From Desulfocapsa sp050291935 (lineage in GTDB: Bacteria; Desulfobacterota; Desulfobulbia; Desulfobulbales; Desulfocapsaceae): DNA of 64,000 nucleotides. A program made the position numbers and the translations under genes. Shown here piece after piece: positions 34,142 through 43,146 of this stretch. The DNA lies in the NCBI GenBank assembly GCA_050291935.1, contig JBNKKR010000004.1, positions 66,746 to 130,745 on the forward strand, read 5' to 3'. Each line of letters begins with the position of its first letter. Positions within the stretch are counted from its first letter, which is position 1. The notes under the pieces are model-generated. The model did no database searches. It was not told the origin of the DNA and saw only the letters and a program-made list of their open reading frames with translations.

Positions 34142-37100
34142 ATGGTAAAAAGGGCTTTTATAAGCGGCAAAAGTGAATGGTCGTACGCTGGTGCCGGGAC
34201 GGTTGTATCTGCTTCCTCCGTCTGTGTGCATAGCCTTTTGCAATCTTTTGACTATACTTGTGTCAATGGAGATCCAGTACAATGCGAAGTGGAGAGGGTT
34301 TCCATTGATTCCAGAAATTGTGGGGAAAAGAGCCTCTTTCTTGCCATTTGCGGAAGTAAACAGGACGGTCATGACTATATAGAAGACGCCCTTAAAAATG
34401 GTTGTAAGGCAATTCTTGTGGAAGCGGGAGGCTACTCTTTGCAGAAACAGGCAGATATCTGCATTATTGAAGTTGCCGATAGCCGTCTGGCCCAGGCTTT
34501 GCTGGCAGAAAAACTCTTTGCAGATCCATCCCGTAGCCTGAACATGATTGGGGTTACAGGGACCAATGGCAAGACAAGTGTTACATATTTACTGGAAAGT
34601 GTTCTTCGTCATGCCGGAAAACAAGTGGGAGTGATTGGTACAATTAGCTACCGTTATCTTGACCGGGAAAAGAAGGAACAAGTTGTACCATCTCCCTACA
34701 CCACGCCGGAGCCATTCCTCTTACAAAGTACGTTACGTAAGATGGCAGATGCGGGTGTTGAGTATGTGGTTATGGAAGTTTCTTCCCATGGAATCGCTCA
34801 ACACCGTATTGGCAGTATGCAATTTCAAACGGCATCTTTTACCAACCTCTCCCGTGATCATCTTGATTTTCATGTGGATATGGATACGTATTTTCGGGAA
34901 AAATCCAAGCTGTTTACGGAGCACCTGGCAGCAGGTGGTGAAGCAATAATTGGGTTTAGCAAAAATAATCAAAAGTGGAGCAAAACCCTTCTTCAACAAT
35001 GTAAAGCACATGGTATCAAGACGCATACCTGCGGTGTTACTGGCTGTGATATTAGTCCAGAGTCGGTAACGGCAAGTGTTACTGCGACGACCATTACCCT
35101 GCAAACGAAGGATGGCCAGTGTGTCTTGCGTTCTCCCTTAGTTGGAGAGTTTAATGTTTCAAATATTCAACTCACCTATGCTTTGGCGATGGCTGCCGGA
35201 ATATCGCAAACTGTAATAGTTGATGCGTTGCGGCAGGCAACCGGTGCGCCGGGACGGATGCGACGTGTCACGGCTTGTCCTAAAGAAGAACATTTCAGGC
35301 CAACGGTAATTGTCGATTATGCCCACACCCCGGATGCTCTGGCTCAACTACTTAACACATTGAAACCACTGGTTCAGGGGAACCTGTTTTGTGTTTTTGG
35401 CTGTGGTGGTGACAGAGACCCAGGAAAACGGCAGCTTATGGGAGAAGTTGCAGGGCAGTATGCGGATGTTGTTATTATAACAGATGATAATCCACGCACT
35501 GAGGATGCTGCAACCATAAGAAAGATGGTTGTGGAAGGAGTCACTGCGAAAGGGCTTGTAAAACGTGATGTGGGTTGGTTGCAAACAGAGGGCAACAATA
35601 AGATCGGTTTTGTGGAAATAGGGGATAGGGAAGAGGCGATACTCGCTGCGATTTACAACGCCAAGGCTGGGGATATTGTTTGTCTTGCCGGTAAAGGGCA
35701 TGAGGATTATCAAATAACAAAGGAAGGGAAACGATTTTTTGATGATATCCTTGTGGCCCAAAAAGGGCTGAGTGCATGGTGCCTGGAATCCCTTGTGAGG
35801 GCAACTGGTGGAACGGTCAGTGGTGGTGACGGTGGGTCTGAGTTTTTTCACGGTGTATCCACGGATTCAAGAGATATTGGGAAAAATGATATTTTTGTAG
35901 CCCTTCAAGGGGAACGTTTTGATGGGCATGATTATTTAGCAGCGGTTGAAAAGGCCGGAGCCGGGGTCATTATTGTGCAACAGGCACCCACAGATACAGT
36001 ATCTCTTCCTTTTTTGTTGGTTTCCGATACGGAACAGGGCTTGGGAGATTTAGCAGCCCATAGACGGCAGTGTCTAAAACATATGGTCCAGCAGAAAGTT
36101 GTTGGAATTACAGGAAGTAGTGGGAAGACCACCCTGAAAGAGATGTGCTTTTCGATTTTTGAGCAACAGTGGCCGGTTACTTACGAGAACGGAACAACAA
36201 GGGTCCTTAAAACTAAAGGAAATTTTAATAATAGTATTGGACTGCCCCTTTCACTACTCCCGGCTACACCGGCACATAAGGTCCTGCTCCTTGAGATGGG
36301 GATGAATCATCCCGGGGAAATACGCTATCTTACAAAAATTGCAGATCCAGATATAGCTTGTATCCTCAATATTCACGGAGCACATCTTGAAGGGCTTGGC
36401 TCCATTGAAGGGGTGGCGGCAGCAAAGGCTGAATTATTTGAGACAAGTAATATTGATACGCTTTTTGTGGTTAATGGTGATGATGAACGGGTTTTGGCAT
36501 TGTCGAAAAAATTTTCCCAAAAAAAAGTGTATTTTGGCCTTGATGATAAGCAAAAGAGGGGGCTTAGCGTTTCTGCCTCAAATTATGCAAAAAACTGTGG
36601 GGAAAAGGTAGAATTTACTCTCCATATTGGTGACAAAAAGGCTGATGTGGTTGTAAATGTTCCAGGAAAACATAATATTGTCAATGCATTGGCTGCTGCT
36701 GCAATTGCTCACGCCGCAGGTGTTTCCCTCTCTACGATCAGTCGCGGACTCTCGCATTTTACGCCGGCTGCAAACCGAATGCAGCTTTGCGCAGGCCCTT
36801 TTGGAAGCCGCATTATTAATGATTGTTACAATGCAAATCCCGAATCCATGAAGGCAGGGCTTGCAACCCTTGCTGGATTTAGAAACACAGTACGCATTGC
36901 TGTCCTTGCTGATATGCTTGAACTTGGCGAAGGTGCTGCTGCGCTACATACAGAAATTGGCAAGTATACAGCGGATCTGGGGATAGAATTTTTAGCGGTT
37001 CTTGGTGAATTTGCCGGGCATGTGGCATCGGGAGCTGCGCAGAGTGAAAATAAACGCATTGTGGTAAAACATTTTCAGGATCAGGAGTCCTGCGCCCATT

Positions 37101-37231
37101 GGGTTCAGGATATTTTAACGACAAAAAAGGAGAAAGGGACACCGACTATCCTTGTCAAAGGGTCAAGGGGTATGCACCTTGAAAATATTGTTACTGCGTT
37201 ACAAGAAGGGGATTGGGGCCATATACAATGA
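34142..37231 (+). CDS. murEF: MurE-MurF fusion: UDP-MurNAc-tripeptide synthetase / D-Ala-D-Ala ligase
   Basis: 1029 residues in one frame. MurE (about 1-540): VSIDSRNCGEKSLFLAICG, ATP loop IGVTGTNGKTSVTYLL, TTPEPFLLQSTL, EVSSHGIAQHRI, carbamyl-Lys region YFREKSKLF, the DNPR motif typical of meso-DAP enzymes (DDNPRTEDA), and GKGHEDYQ. MurF (about 550-1029): VSTDSRDIGKNDIFVALQGE, GITGSSGKTTLKEM, NFNNSIGLPLSLL, EMGMNHPGEI, NIHGAHLEGLGSIEG, and NDCYNANPESMKAGL. Both ligases look complete. They add meso-DAP and then D-Ala-D-Ala in the cytoplasm. The stop overlaps mraY by four bases. Such a fusion is known from Bordetella; most bacteria have two genes. Confidence 0.96.
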   Translation: MVKRAFISGKSEWSYAGAGTVVSASSVCVHSLLQSFDYTCVNGDPVQCEVERVSIDSRNCGEKSLFLAICGSKQDGHDYIEDALKNGCKAILVEAGGYSLQKQADICIIEVADSRLAQALLAEKLFADPSRSLNMIGVTGTNGKTSVTYLLESVLRHAGKQVGVIGTISYRYLDREKKEQVVPSPYTTPEPFLLQSTLRKMADAGVEYVVMEVSSHGIAQHRIGSMQFQTASFTNLSRDHLDFHVDMDTYFREKSKLFTEHLAAGGEAIIGFSKNNQKWSKTLLQQCKAHGIKTHTCGVTGCDISPESVTASVTATTITLQTKDGQCVLRSPLVGEFNVSNIQLTYALAMAAGISQTVIVDALRQATGAPGRMRRVTACPKEEHFRPTVIVDYAHTPDALAQLLNTLKPLVQGNLFCVFGCGGDRDPGKRQLMGEVAGQYADVVIITDDNPRTEDAATIRKMVVEGVTAKGLVKRDVGWLQTEGNNKIGFVEIGDREEAILAAIYNAKAGDIVCLAGKGHEDYQITKEGKRFFDDILVAQKGLSAWCLESLVRATGGTVSGGDGGSEFFHGVSTDSRDIGKNDIFVALQGERFDGHDYLAAVEKAGAGVIIVQQAPTDTVSLPFLLVSDTEQGLGDLAAHRRQCLKHMVQQKVVGITGSSGKTTLKEMCFSIFEQQWPVTYENGTTRVLKTKGNFNNSIGLPLSLLPATPAHKVLLLEMGMNHPGEIRYLTKIADPDIACILNIHGAHLEGLGSIEGVAAAKAELFETSNIDTLFVVNGDDERVLALSKKFSQKKVYFGLDDKQKRGLSVSASNYAKNCGEKVEFTLHIGDKKADVVVNVPGKHNIVNALAAAAIAHAAGVSLSTISRGLSHFTPAANRMQLCAGPFGSRIINDCYNANPESMKAGLATLAGFRNTVRIAVLADMLELGEGAAALHTEIGKYTADLGIEFLAVLGEFAGHVASGAAQSENKRIVVKHFQDQESCAHWVQDILTTKKEKGTPTILVKGSRGMHLENIVTALQEGDWGHIQ

Positions 37232-38307
37232 TTTACTATTTTCTCTATCCTCTTCATGAAACCATCAGTTATTTTAACGTGTTTCGCTATATCACCGTGC
37301 GCTCCATTGGCGGGGCAATCATGGCGTTTTTGTTTATGTTGCTCTTTGGGCCTTGGTTTATTCGCCGTCTAAAGCAGTATCAGATTGGTCAGGTGGTCAG
37401 AGACGATGGACCGGAGACCCATCTGGCCAAAAAAGGTGTTCCCACCATGGGCGGTGTGTTGATTTTGGCCGCCATTAGCATTTCATCTCTTTTTTGGACA
37501 AGACTTGATAACCCATTGGTATGGCTTTTATTATTTGTATTGTCCTTTTTTGGATGTATTGGGGCTGTGGATGATATCAGAAAAATTAAGAAGAAGACCA
37601 GCGACGGATTGAGCGCAAGGGGAAAGCTGCTGTTGCAGATTTTTGGTGCGTCTGTGGTTGGGCTTTTTGTTTGGTTGCATCCCGGATATGATGGCATGCT
37701 GAGTGTCCCTTTTTTGAAGGATGTTCACCCGGATTTATCCTGGTTTTATGTTGTATTCTCAGTGTTTGTTATTGTTGGTGCTTCCAACTCGGTAAATTTG
37801 ACCGATGGGCTGGATGGACTTGCAGCAGGGCCAACGGTGATTACTGCCTCTGTCTATCTCATCTTTTCGTATCTTGCCGGGCATGCCGTACTTGCTGACT
37901 ATCTGCAAATCCCATTTGTGCAGGGAGCTGGAGAACTGGCTGTTTTTTGTGGCGCAATGGTTGGGGCATGTCTTGGATTTCTCTGGTTTAATGCCTATCC
38001 CGCACAAATTTTTATGGGGGATGTTGGGTCACTCTCCCTTGGTGGGGCCTTGGGCGCGGTCGCGATCATTATTAAGCAGGAGATTCTGTTGGCCATCGTC
38101 GGTGGTATTTTTGTGATGGAAGCAATATCGGTAATTTTGCAGGTTTCTTATTTTAAGATCAGTAACGGGAAGCGTATCTTCCTTATGGCCCCTTTTCATC
38201 ATCATTTTGAAAAAAAGGGATGGCATGAACCAAAAGTCGTGGTTCGTTTTTGGATTGTCTCCATTATTCTTGGTCTTGTTGCTGTGGCGACCTTGAAACT
38301 ACGATGA
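37228..38307 (+). CDS. mraY: Phospho-MurNAc-pentapeptide translocase
   Basis: 359 residues from ATG 37228, overlapping the murEF stop (ATGA); an upstream TTG five codons earlier is less likely. About ten membrane helices. The family motifs are present: DDGPETHLAKKGVPTMGGVL, VDDIRKI, the Asp-rich NLTDGLDGLAAGP, FMGDVGSLSLGG, and the HHH segment APFHHHFEKKGW. It transfers phospho-MurNAc-pentapeptide to undecaprenyl phosphate, forming lipid I. It is coupled to murD by another four-base overlap. Confidence 0.97.
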   Translation: MIYYFLYPLHETISYFNVFRYITVRSIGGAIMAFLFMLLFGPWFIRRLKQYQIGQVVRDDGPETHLAKKGVPTMGGVLILAAISISSLFWTRLDNPLVWLLLFVLSFFGCIGAVDDIRKIKKKTSDGLSARGKLLLQIFGASVVGLFVWLHPGYDGMLSVPFLKDVHPDLSWFYVVFSVFVIVGASNSVNLTDGLDGLAAGPTVITASVYLIFSYLAGHAVLADYLQIPFVQGAGELAVFCGAMVGACLGFLWFNAYPAQIFMGDVGSLSLGGALGAVAIIIKQEILLAIVGGIFVMEAISVILQVSYFKISNGKRIFLMAPFHHHFEKKGWHEPKVVVRFWIVSIILGLVAVATLKLR

Positions 38308-39698
38308 AAGCAGCAAAAAAAAAAATTAAGCCAGGGGAGAAGGTGGTGGTCCTTGGTTTGGGTGTTTCGGGATGGGCCGCCGTGAAGTTCCTGCAGAAGG
38401 AAGGAGCAGTTGTTGCTATTAGTGAGCAAAGAAGCCTGAAACAGCTCCCTCTGGAATATTCTGCATTTATCGAAAAGAACGGGATTTTATTTGAAGGTGA
38501 GGGACACAGTGAGCGCTTTTGCAAAAGTTGCGATGCGTTGTTTGTAAGCCCCGGAATTCCAAATGATAGCGTGCTGCTTGCCAATATACGAGCGCTCGGG
38601 ATTCCAATCCTGGGGGAGCTTGCCATTGCGGCCCCCTATTTAACAGAGAAGGTTGTTGCAGTAACAGGAACCAATGGAAAAACAACGGTTACTGCACTTA
38701 TTGCCGGGTTACTTGAGGCTGCTGGGAGAAAGGTGTTTATGGGTGGAAACATCGGAACACCACTTTTTGATTATTTATGTGGCGAAAGACAGGCCGAGGT
38801 CCTGGTCCTTGAGCTTTCCAGTTTTCAATTGGACTTGGCAGGCTCATTTGCTCCGCATATCGGTGTGTTGTTAAATATTAGCCCCGATCATTTGGATAGG
38901 CATAAAACCATGGAACGTTACGTAAGCGCCAAAAGCCAACTTTTTACCAAACAGGAGATGGAAGATTATGCCATCTTTTGCGCTGATGACCCAATGTGTC
39001 TTAACGTGGCTGAATCGTTCTTTGTCCAGCGAAAGTGTTTTTTCGGAACTGGCGGAAGAGGTGATGTTGTCACAGGGGATGGTAGGGGCTTTACGGTGAG
39101 CCTTCCAGGAAAAGAAAGTGCTGACTATGTTTTGGATAAAACTTCCCTTGACTCGCATACCGGATTGTTAAATGCCCAGGCAGCTGTGTTAGTGGCTTCT
39201 ATACTTGGCTGTACCAAAGAGGGTATACAGCAAGGGCTTCGGAAGTTTCGATTGGCTCCCCACCGTTTACAACTGGTAAGAAAAGTTTCAGGGGTGAGCT
39301 ACTATAACGATTCTAAAGCCACCAATACAGGGGCCGTGCAGAATGGGCTTTCAAATTTTTCCGGAAACGTAATTTTGATTGCAGGGGGGCAGGATAAGGG
39401 AGAGGATTATGGCAGCTTGCGGCAGGTGGTAAGAGAAAAGGTAAAAGAGCTGATCCTTATTGGTGAGACGGCAGATAGCATTGCCACAGCCCTGGCAGGG
39501 ACTGTCCATATCCAAAAAGCCAATGATCTTGATGAAGCGGTGAGACTCGCAGCTGGGATTTCCGTATCCGGCGATACTGTTCTTCTTGCTCCGGCGTGTG
39601 CAAGTTTTGATATGTTTGCAAACTATGCAGAGCGTGGTGAGAGTTTTGTTAAAGCGGTGATGGCGTTGCCGGATGCTGCAGGCGAGCAGGTGCACTGA
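38304..39698 (+). CDS. murD: UDP-MurNAc-L-alanine:D-glutamate ligase
   Basis: 464 residues from ATG 38304, which overlaps the mraY stop; the longer frame from 38250 lies inside mraY and is rejected. Motifs: VVVLGLGVSGWAAVKFL, FVSPGIP, ATP loop VAVTGTNGKTTVTALIAG, ELSSFQLDL, NISPDHLDRHKTM, YNDSKATNTGAV, ILIAGGQDKGEDY, and LLAPACASFDMFANYAERG. Everything needed for D-Glu addition is there. Its stop overlaps the murG start by one base, leaving no room for ftsW, which usually sits between these two genes. Confidence 0.97.
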   Translation: MKAAKKKIKPGEKVVVLGLGVSGWAAVKFLQKEGAVVAISEQRSLKQLPLEYSAFIEKNGILFEGEGHSERFCKSCDALFVSPGIPNDSVLLANIRALGIPILGELAIAAPYLTEKVVAVTGTNGKTTVTALIAGLLEAAGRKVFMGGNIGTPLFDYLCGERQAEVLVLELSSFQLDLAGSFAPHIGVLLNISPDHLDRHKTMERYVSAKSQLFTKQEMEDYAIFCADDPMCLNVAESFFVQRKCFFGTGGRGDVVTGDGRGFTVSLPGKESADYVLDKTSLDSHTGLLNAQAAVLVASILGCTKEGIQQGLRKFRLAPHRLQLVRKVSGVSYYNDSKATNTGAVQNGLSNFSGNVILIAGGQDKGEDYGSLRQVVREKVKELILIGETADSIATALAGTVHIQKANDLDEAVRLAAGISVSGDTVLLAPACASFDMFANYAERGESFVKAVMALPDAAGEQVH

Positions 39699-40789
39699 TG
39701 GCAAAGCAAATTCGATTTATGTTTACAGGCGGTGGTACAGGTGGACATTTGTTTCCGGCCATCGCAGCGGCTGAGGCTCTTTGTAAACGAATGCCTGGGA
39801 GTAAGGTACTTTTTGTCGGAACTAAAAGGAAAATGGACCAACAAAGCTTGGAACAGTATGGCTTTGCAGTGCAATCAATTCACTCACAAGGGTTAAAAGG
39901 AAAGGATGTGACAGCACTTTTGCAGGGAGTGTTACTGTTACCCATTTCCATTATTGAAGCGTTGCAAATCATTATTCGTTTTAAGCCGGATCTGGTTTTT
40001 GGTGTTGGTGGCTATGTGACTGGCCCTGTAATTTTAGCTGCCAGGATGCTGGGTAAAACGACACTTATCCATGAACAGAATTCGATCCCAGGTCTTGCCA
40101 ATAAAAAACTTGGCAGGTTAGCCACGAGGGTTTGCTTGTCCATGCCTGGAAGTGAGTCCTTTTTTCCCAGGGAAAAGAGTGTACTTACCGGCAATCCGGT
40201 TCGCCAGGCCATTCTTGAATTGAGCGAGAAACAAATAATCGAAAAGAGTGGTGGCAAAAAGACCCTTTTGGTACTTGGCGGAAGTCTTGGCGCCCATCGG
40301 GTGAATCAATTGGTGGTTGAGGCCTTTTCTCATCTGGATCCTGGTAGTGTAAAGGTGATACATCAGACAGGGCCAAGGGATGTGGAATTTGTAAAACTTG
40401 CCTATACAAAGCTTAATGTTGAAGCCACTGTTCAACCCTTTTTTAGGGATATGGCTACAATTTATGAACAGGCGGATTTTCTTGTTTCAAGGGCGGGGGC
40501 GACTACACTTGCAGAACTTGCTGTACTAGGCAAACCTGCCATTTTAATTCCTTACCCTTACGCAGCAGATAACCACCAGGAAAAAAATGCTGCCTTTTAT
40601 GTGCAGAGAGGCGGAGCCCTTCTCCTTATTGAAAGGAAGCTTACGGGAGAAAAGCTAGGGGAACAGCTTACAACGCATCTTTTTGATCCAACGCTGCTTG
40701 AGCATATGGGAAAGGCTATGAAATCTTGCGCATTTCCAGATGCCACAGAGAAAATAGTTGATGAATGCATAGCGTGTCTGATTCGCTAA
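39698..40789 (+). CDS. murG: Lipid II synthase, UDP-GlcNAc transferase MurG
   Basis: 363 residues. The N-terminal G-loop FTGGGTGGHLFPAIAAAEAL, second G-loop GVGGYVTGPVILAARM, HEQNSIPGLANKKL, third G-loop LVLGGSLGAHRVN, and the donor site VSRAGATTLAELAVLGKPAI with PYPYAADNHQEKNA are typical GT28 features. It adds GlcNAc to lipid I on the inner face of the membrane. The start codon overlaps the murD stop (TGATG). Confidence 0.97.
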   Translation: MAKQIRFMFTGGGTGGHLFPAIAAAEALCKRMPGSKVLFVGTKRKMDQQSLEQYGFAVQSIHSQGLKGKDVTALLQGVLLLPISIIEALQIIIRFKPDLVFGVGGYVTGPVILAARMLGKTTLIHEQNSIPGLANKKLGRLATRVCLSMPGSESFFPREKSVLTGNPVRQAILELSEKQIIEKSGGKKTLLVLGGSLGAHRVNQLVVEAFSHLDPGSVKVIHQTGPRDVEFVKLAYTKLNVEATVQPFFRDMATIYEQADFLVSRAGATTLAELAVLGKPAILIPYPYAADNHQEKNAAFYVQRGGALLLIERKLTGEKLGEQLTTHLFDPTLLEHMGKAMKSCAFPDATEKIVDECIACLIR

Positions 40790-40817
40790 GGATAATGCAA
40801 GTAACAAACTGAAAATA

Positions 40818-42197
40818 ATGTATAACAAATCAAAAAAAATACATTTTGTTGGCATCGGTGGCATCGGAATGAGCGGTATTGCCGAACTGCTGTTAAACCT
40901 TGGTTATGGAGTATCCGGTTCAGATCTTCATGACTCTGCCACAACCCGAAAACTTGAGTCCCTTGGTGCAAGCATTAGCAAAGGGCACAGAGGAGAACTT
41001 GTTTCTGGGGCTGATGTGGTGGTTACTTCTTCAGCAATTAGAAAAGATAACCCGGAGGTTCTTGCGGCAACGGAGGCGGCAATACCTGTTATTCAACGGG
41101 CTGAGATGTTGGCGGAACTCATGCGTCTTGCCAAATTTGGCATTGCCATTGCGGGGAGTCACGGTAAAACCTCAACCAGTTCAATGGTGAGTTGGATGAT
41201 GGCGGAGGCGGGTCTTGATCCAACCATTGTTGTTGGAGGAAAAGTGGACAGTCTTGGTGGAAATGCCAAGCTTGGAACTGGAGATTTTTTGGTTGCCGAG
41301 GCAGATGAGAGTGATGGCTCATTTTTAAAGCTCTCCCCTGTGCTTGATGTGGTTACCAATATCGATCTTGAGCATATGGATCATTATGATGATATTGAAC
41401 ATATTAAAGAAACTTTTCTGGAATTTATCGATCGTATCCCCTTTTATGGTGCGGTTATTCTCTGTTTAGATGATCCAAATATCGCCGCAATTTTACCACA
41501 GATACATAAAAGAAAAATTACGTATGGCTTTACCTCTCAGGCGGATCTTTTTGCAGAAAATATAGAAACGAGCAAAGGTCGGGTCTCGTTTAGGGTCAAA
41601 CGAGGCGATGAAGTATTGGGAACCATCGACTTATCGCTTCCCGGAAAGCATAACGTATATAATGCACTGGCTACTATCTGTGTCGGTTTGGAGGTGGAAA
41701 TCCCCTTTGCTGTTATTCAAAGCGCCCTGCAAAGTTTTCAGGGCGTGCAACGTCGGATGCAGCAAAAGGGTGGTGGGCGTGGCATTGTGGTCCTTGATGA
41801 TTATGGACACCATCCAACGGAGATACGGGCGACCCTTTCAGCGATAAAAGAAGGGTGGCCGGAGAAACGCTTGGTGGTACTTTTTCAGCCCCATCGTTTT
41901 TCAAGGACTTTGGCATTGCTTGACGAGTTCAGGACCTGTTTTCATCAGGCGGATTATCTTGTGATAACAGAAATATATGCGGCAAGTGAGAAGCCGGTTG
42001 CAGAGATTAGTGGGGAAATTTTACTTGAGGAAGTGAAGAAGCATGGACAGCGTTTTGCTCGTTTTGTTCCAGATCTAAAGGATATTGCCCCGTCTATTCT
42101 ACCAGATCTTCGAGAAGGGGATCTGGTACTTACTTTGGGTGCTGGCAATATTGTTCAGGTTGGAGAAGAACTTGTTGAACGTTTAGAAGAGAGATGA
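40818..42197 (+). CDS. murC: UDP-N-acetylmuramate:L-alanine ligase
   Basis: 459 residues. VGIGGIGMSGIAELLLNLGY is the Rossmann loop, followed by VVTSSAI, the ATP loop IAGSHGKTSTSSMVSWM, ADESDGSFLKL, NIDLEHMDHYDDIE, and in the C-terminal domain DDYGHHPTEIRATL, LFQPHRFSRT, and LTLGAGNI. It carries out the first amino acid addition of murein synthesis. It lies 28 bases after murG, and the stop overlaps the murB ATG by four bases. Confidence 0.97.
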   Translation: MYNKSKKIHFVGIGGIGMSGIAELLLNLGYGVSGSDLHDSATTRKLESLGASISKGHRGELVSGADVVVTSSAIRKDNPEVLAATEAAIPVIQRAEMLAELMRLAKFGIAIAGSHGKTSTSSMVSWMMAEAGLDPTIVVGGKVDSLGGNAKLGTGDFLVAEADESDGSFLKLSPVLDVVTNIDLEHMDHYDDIEHIKETFLEFIDRIPFYGAVILCLDDPNIAAILPQIHKRKITYGFTSQADLFAENIETSKGRVSFRVKRGDEVLGTIDLSLPGKHNVYNALATICVGLEVEIPFAVIQSALQSFQGVQRRMQQKGGGRGIVVLDDYGHHPTEIRATLSAIKEGWPEKRLVVLFQPHRFSRTLALLDEFRTCFHQADYLVITEIYAASEKPVAEISGEILLEEVKKHGQRFARFVPDLKDIAPSILPDLREGDLVLTLGAGNIVQVGEELVERLEER

Positions 42198-43126
42198 TTA
42201 CGCAACAAATACGAAGGGAGCTTTCAAGTTGTTGTCAGCAGCAGATACAGTGGAATCAACCACTGGCTCCATTTACTTCCTTTGGAATAGGCGGTCCTGC
42301 AGATGCGGTGGTAGTTGTGGAAAGTGTAGCAGAACTTGTCTTGATTGTAGAATGTTGCAGACAAAATGGGCTGTCGTATTGCTGTATTGGAAAAGGAAGC
42401 AATATTGTAGTGGCTGATGCGGGCTACGCTGGAGTGATACTATTGCTTGGAAAAGCACTTTCCACAATAGAAGCTTTACAGAAGCCGGATCAAAAAGGAG
42501 TGTATGTACGGGTTGGTGCAGGATGTTCACTGGCAAGACTTGTGAGCTGGTGTTCTAAGAATTCTTATTCAGGATTAGAATTTGCCAGTGGTATTCCCGG
42601 CTCTGTTGGAGGGGGAGTTGTTATGAACGCTGGAGCCTGGGGAGGTGAGATGCTTGATGTGCTTGTTGCCATTGAGAGCTACGCCCCAAGTAGTGGAGAA
42701 GAACGGTTTGCATGTACCCATACGGATTTTACCTACCGGAGGTGGTTACATCTGGAAAACAGCTTTGGTGAGAAGCGCTTGGTGATTGCAGCGGAATTTT
42801 TACTTACACCAGGTAAACGGGAAGAGATAGAAAATAGATGCTCCGCCAATCAACAAAGGAGAAAGGGAAAGCAGCCTAAAGGGCAGCGAAGTGCCGGATC
42901 GTTCTTTAAAAACCCACCAGGAGCTGCAGCAGGACAGCTGATAGAGGCAGCCGGTTTAAAAGGCAGCCGATGTGGAGGTGCCATGGTGTCACCGGTACAT
43001 GCAAATTTTTTGGTAAACACGGGGAGTGCAACGGCAGCTGATGTAAAGGAATTGATGCAACGAGTAGTTGCAAAGGTACAGGAACGAAGTGGAATAATGT
43101 TGGAAGCAGAAGTCCAATTTTTATAA
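42194..43126 (+). CDS. murB: UDP-N-acetylenolpyruvoylglucosamine reductase
   Basis: 310 residues, consistent with type II MurB. FAD-binding: SFGIGGPADAVVV, IGKGSNIVVADAGYAGVIL, GLEFASGIPGSVGGGVVMNAGAWGGE (split motif). The catalytic serine region is QRSAGSFFKNPPGAAAGQLI, then KGSRCGGAMVSPVHANFLVNTG, and the terminal Glu in LEAEV. It reduces the enolpyruvyl group to make UDP-MurNAc. ftsQ follows 20 bases later with no ddl gene between, unlike many dcw clusters. Confidence 0.96.
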   Translation: MITQQIRRELSSCCQQQIQWNQPLAPFTSFGIGGPADAVVVVESVAELVLIVECCRQNGLSYCCIGKGSNIVVADAGYAGVILLLGKALSTIEALQKPDQKGVYVRVGAGCSLARLVSWCSKNSYSGLEFASGIPGSVGGGVVMNAGAWGGEMLDVLVAIESYAPSSGEERFACTHTDFTYRRWLHLENSFGEKRLVIAAEFLLTPGKREEIENRCSANQQRRKGKQPKGQRSAGSFFKNPPGAAAGQLIEAAGLKGSRCGGAMVSPVHANFLVNTGSATAADVKELMQRVVAKVQERSGIMLEAEVQFL

Positions 43127-43146
43127 TCCTCTATCAACCATTTGCA

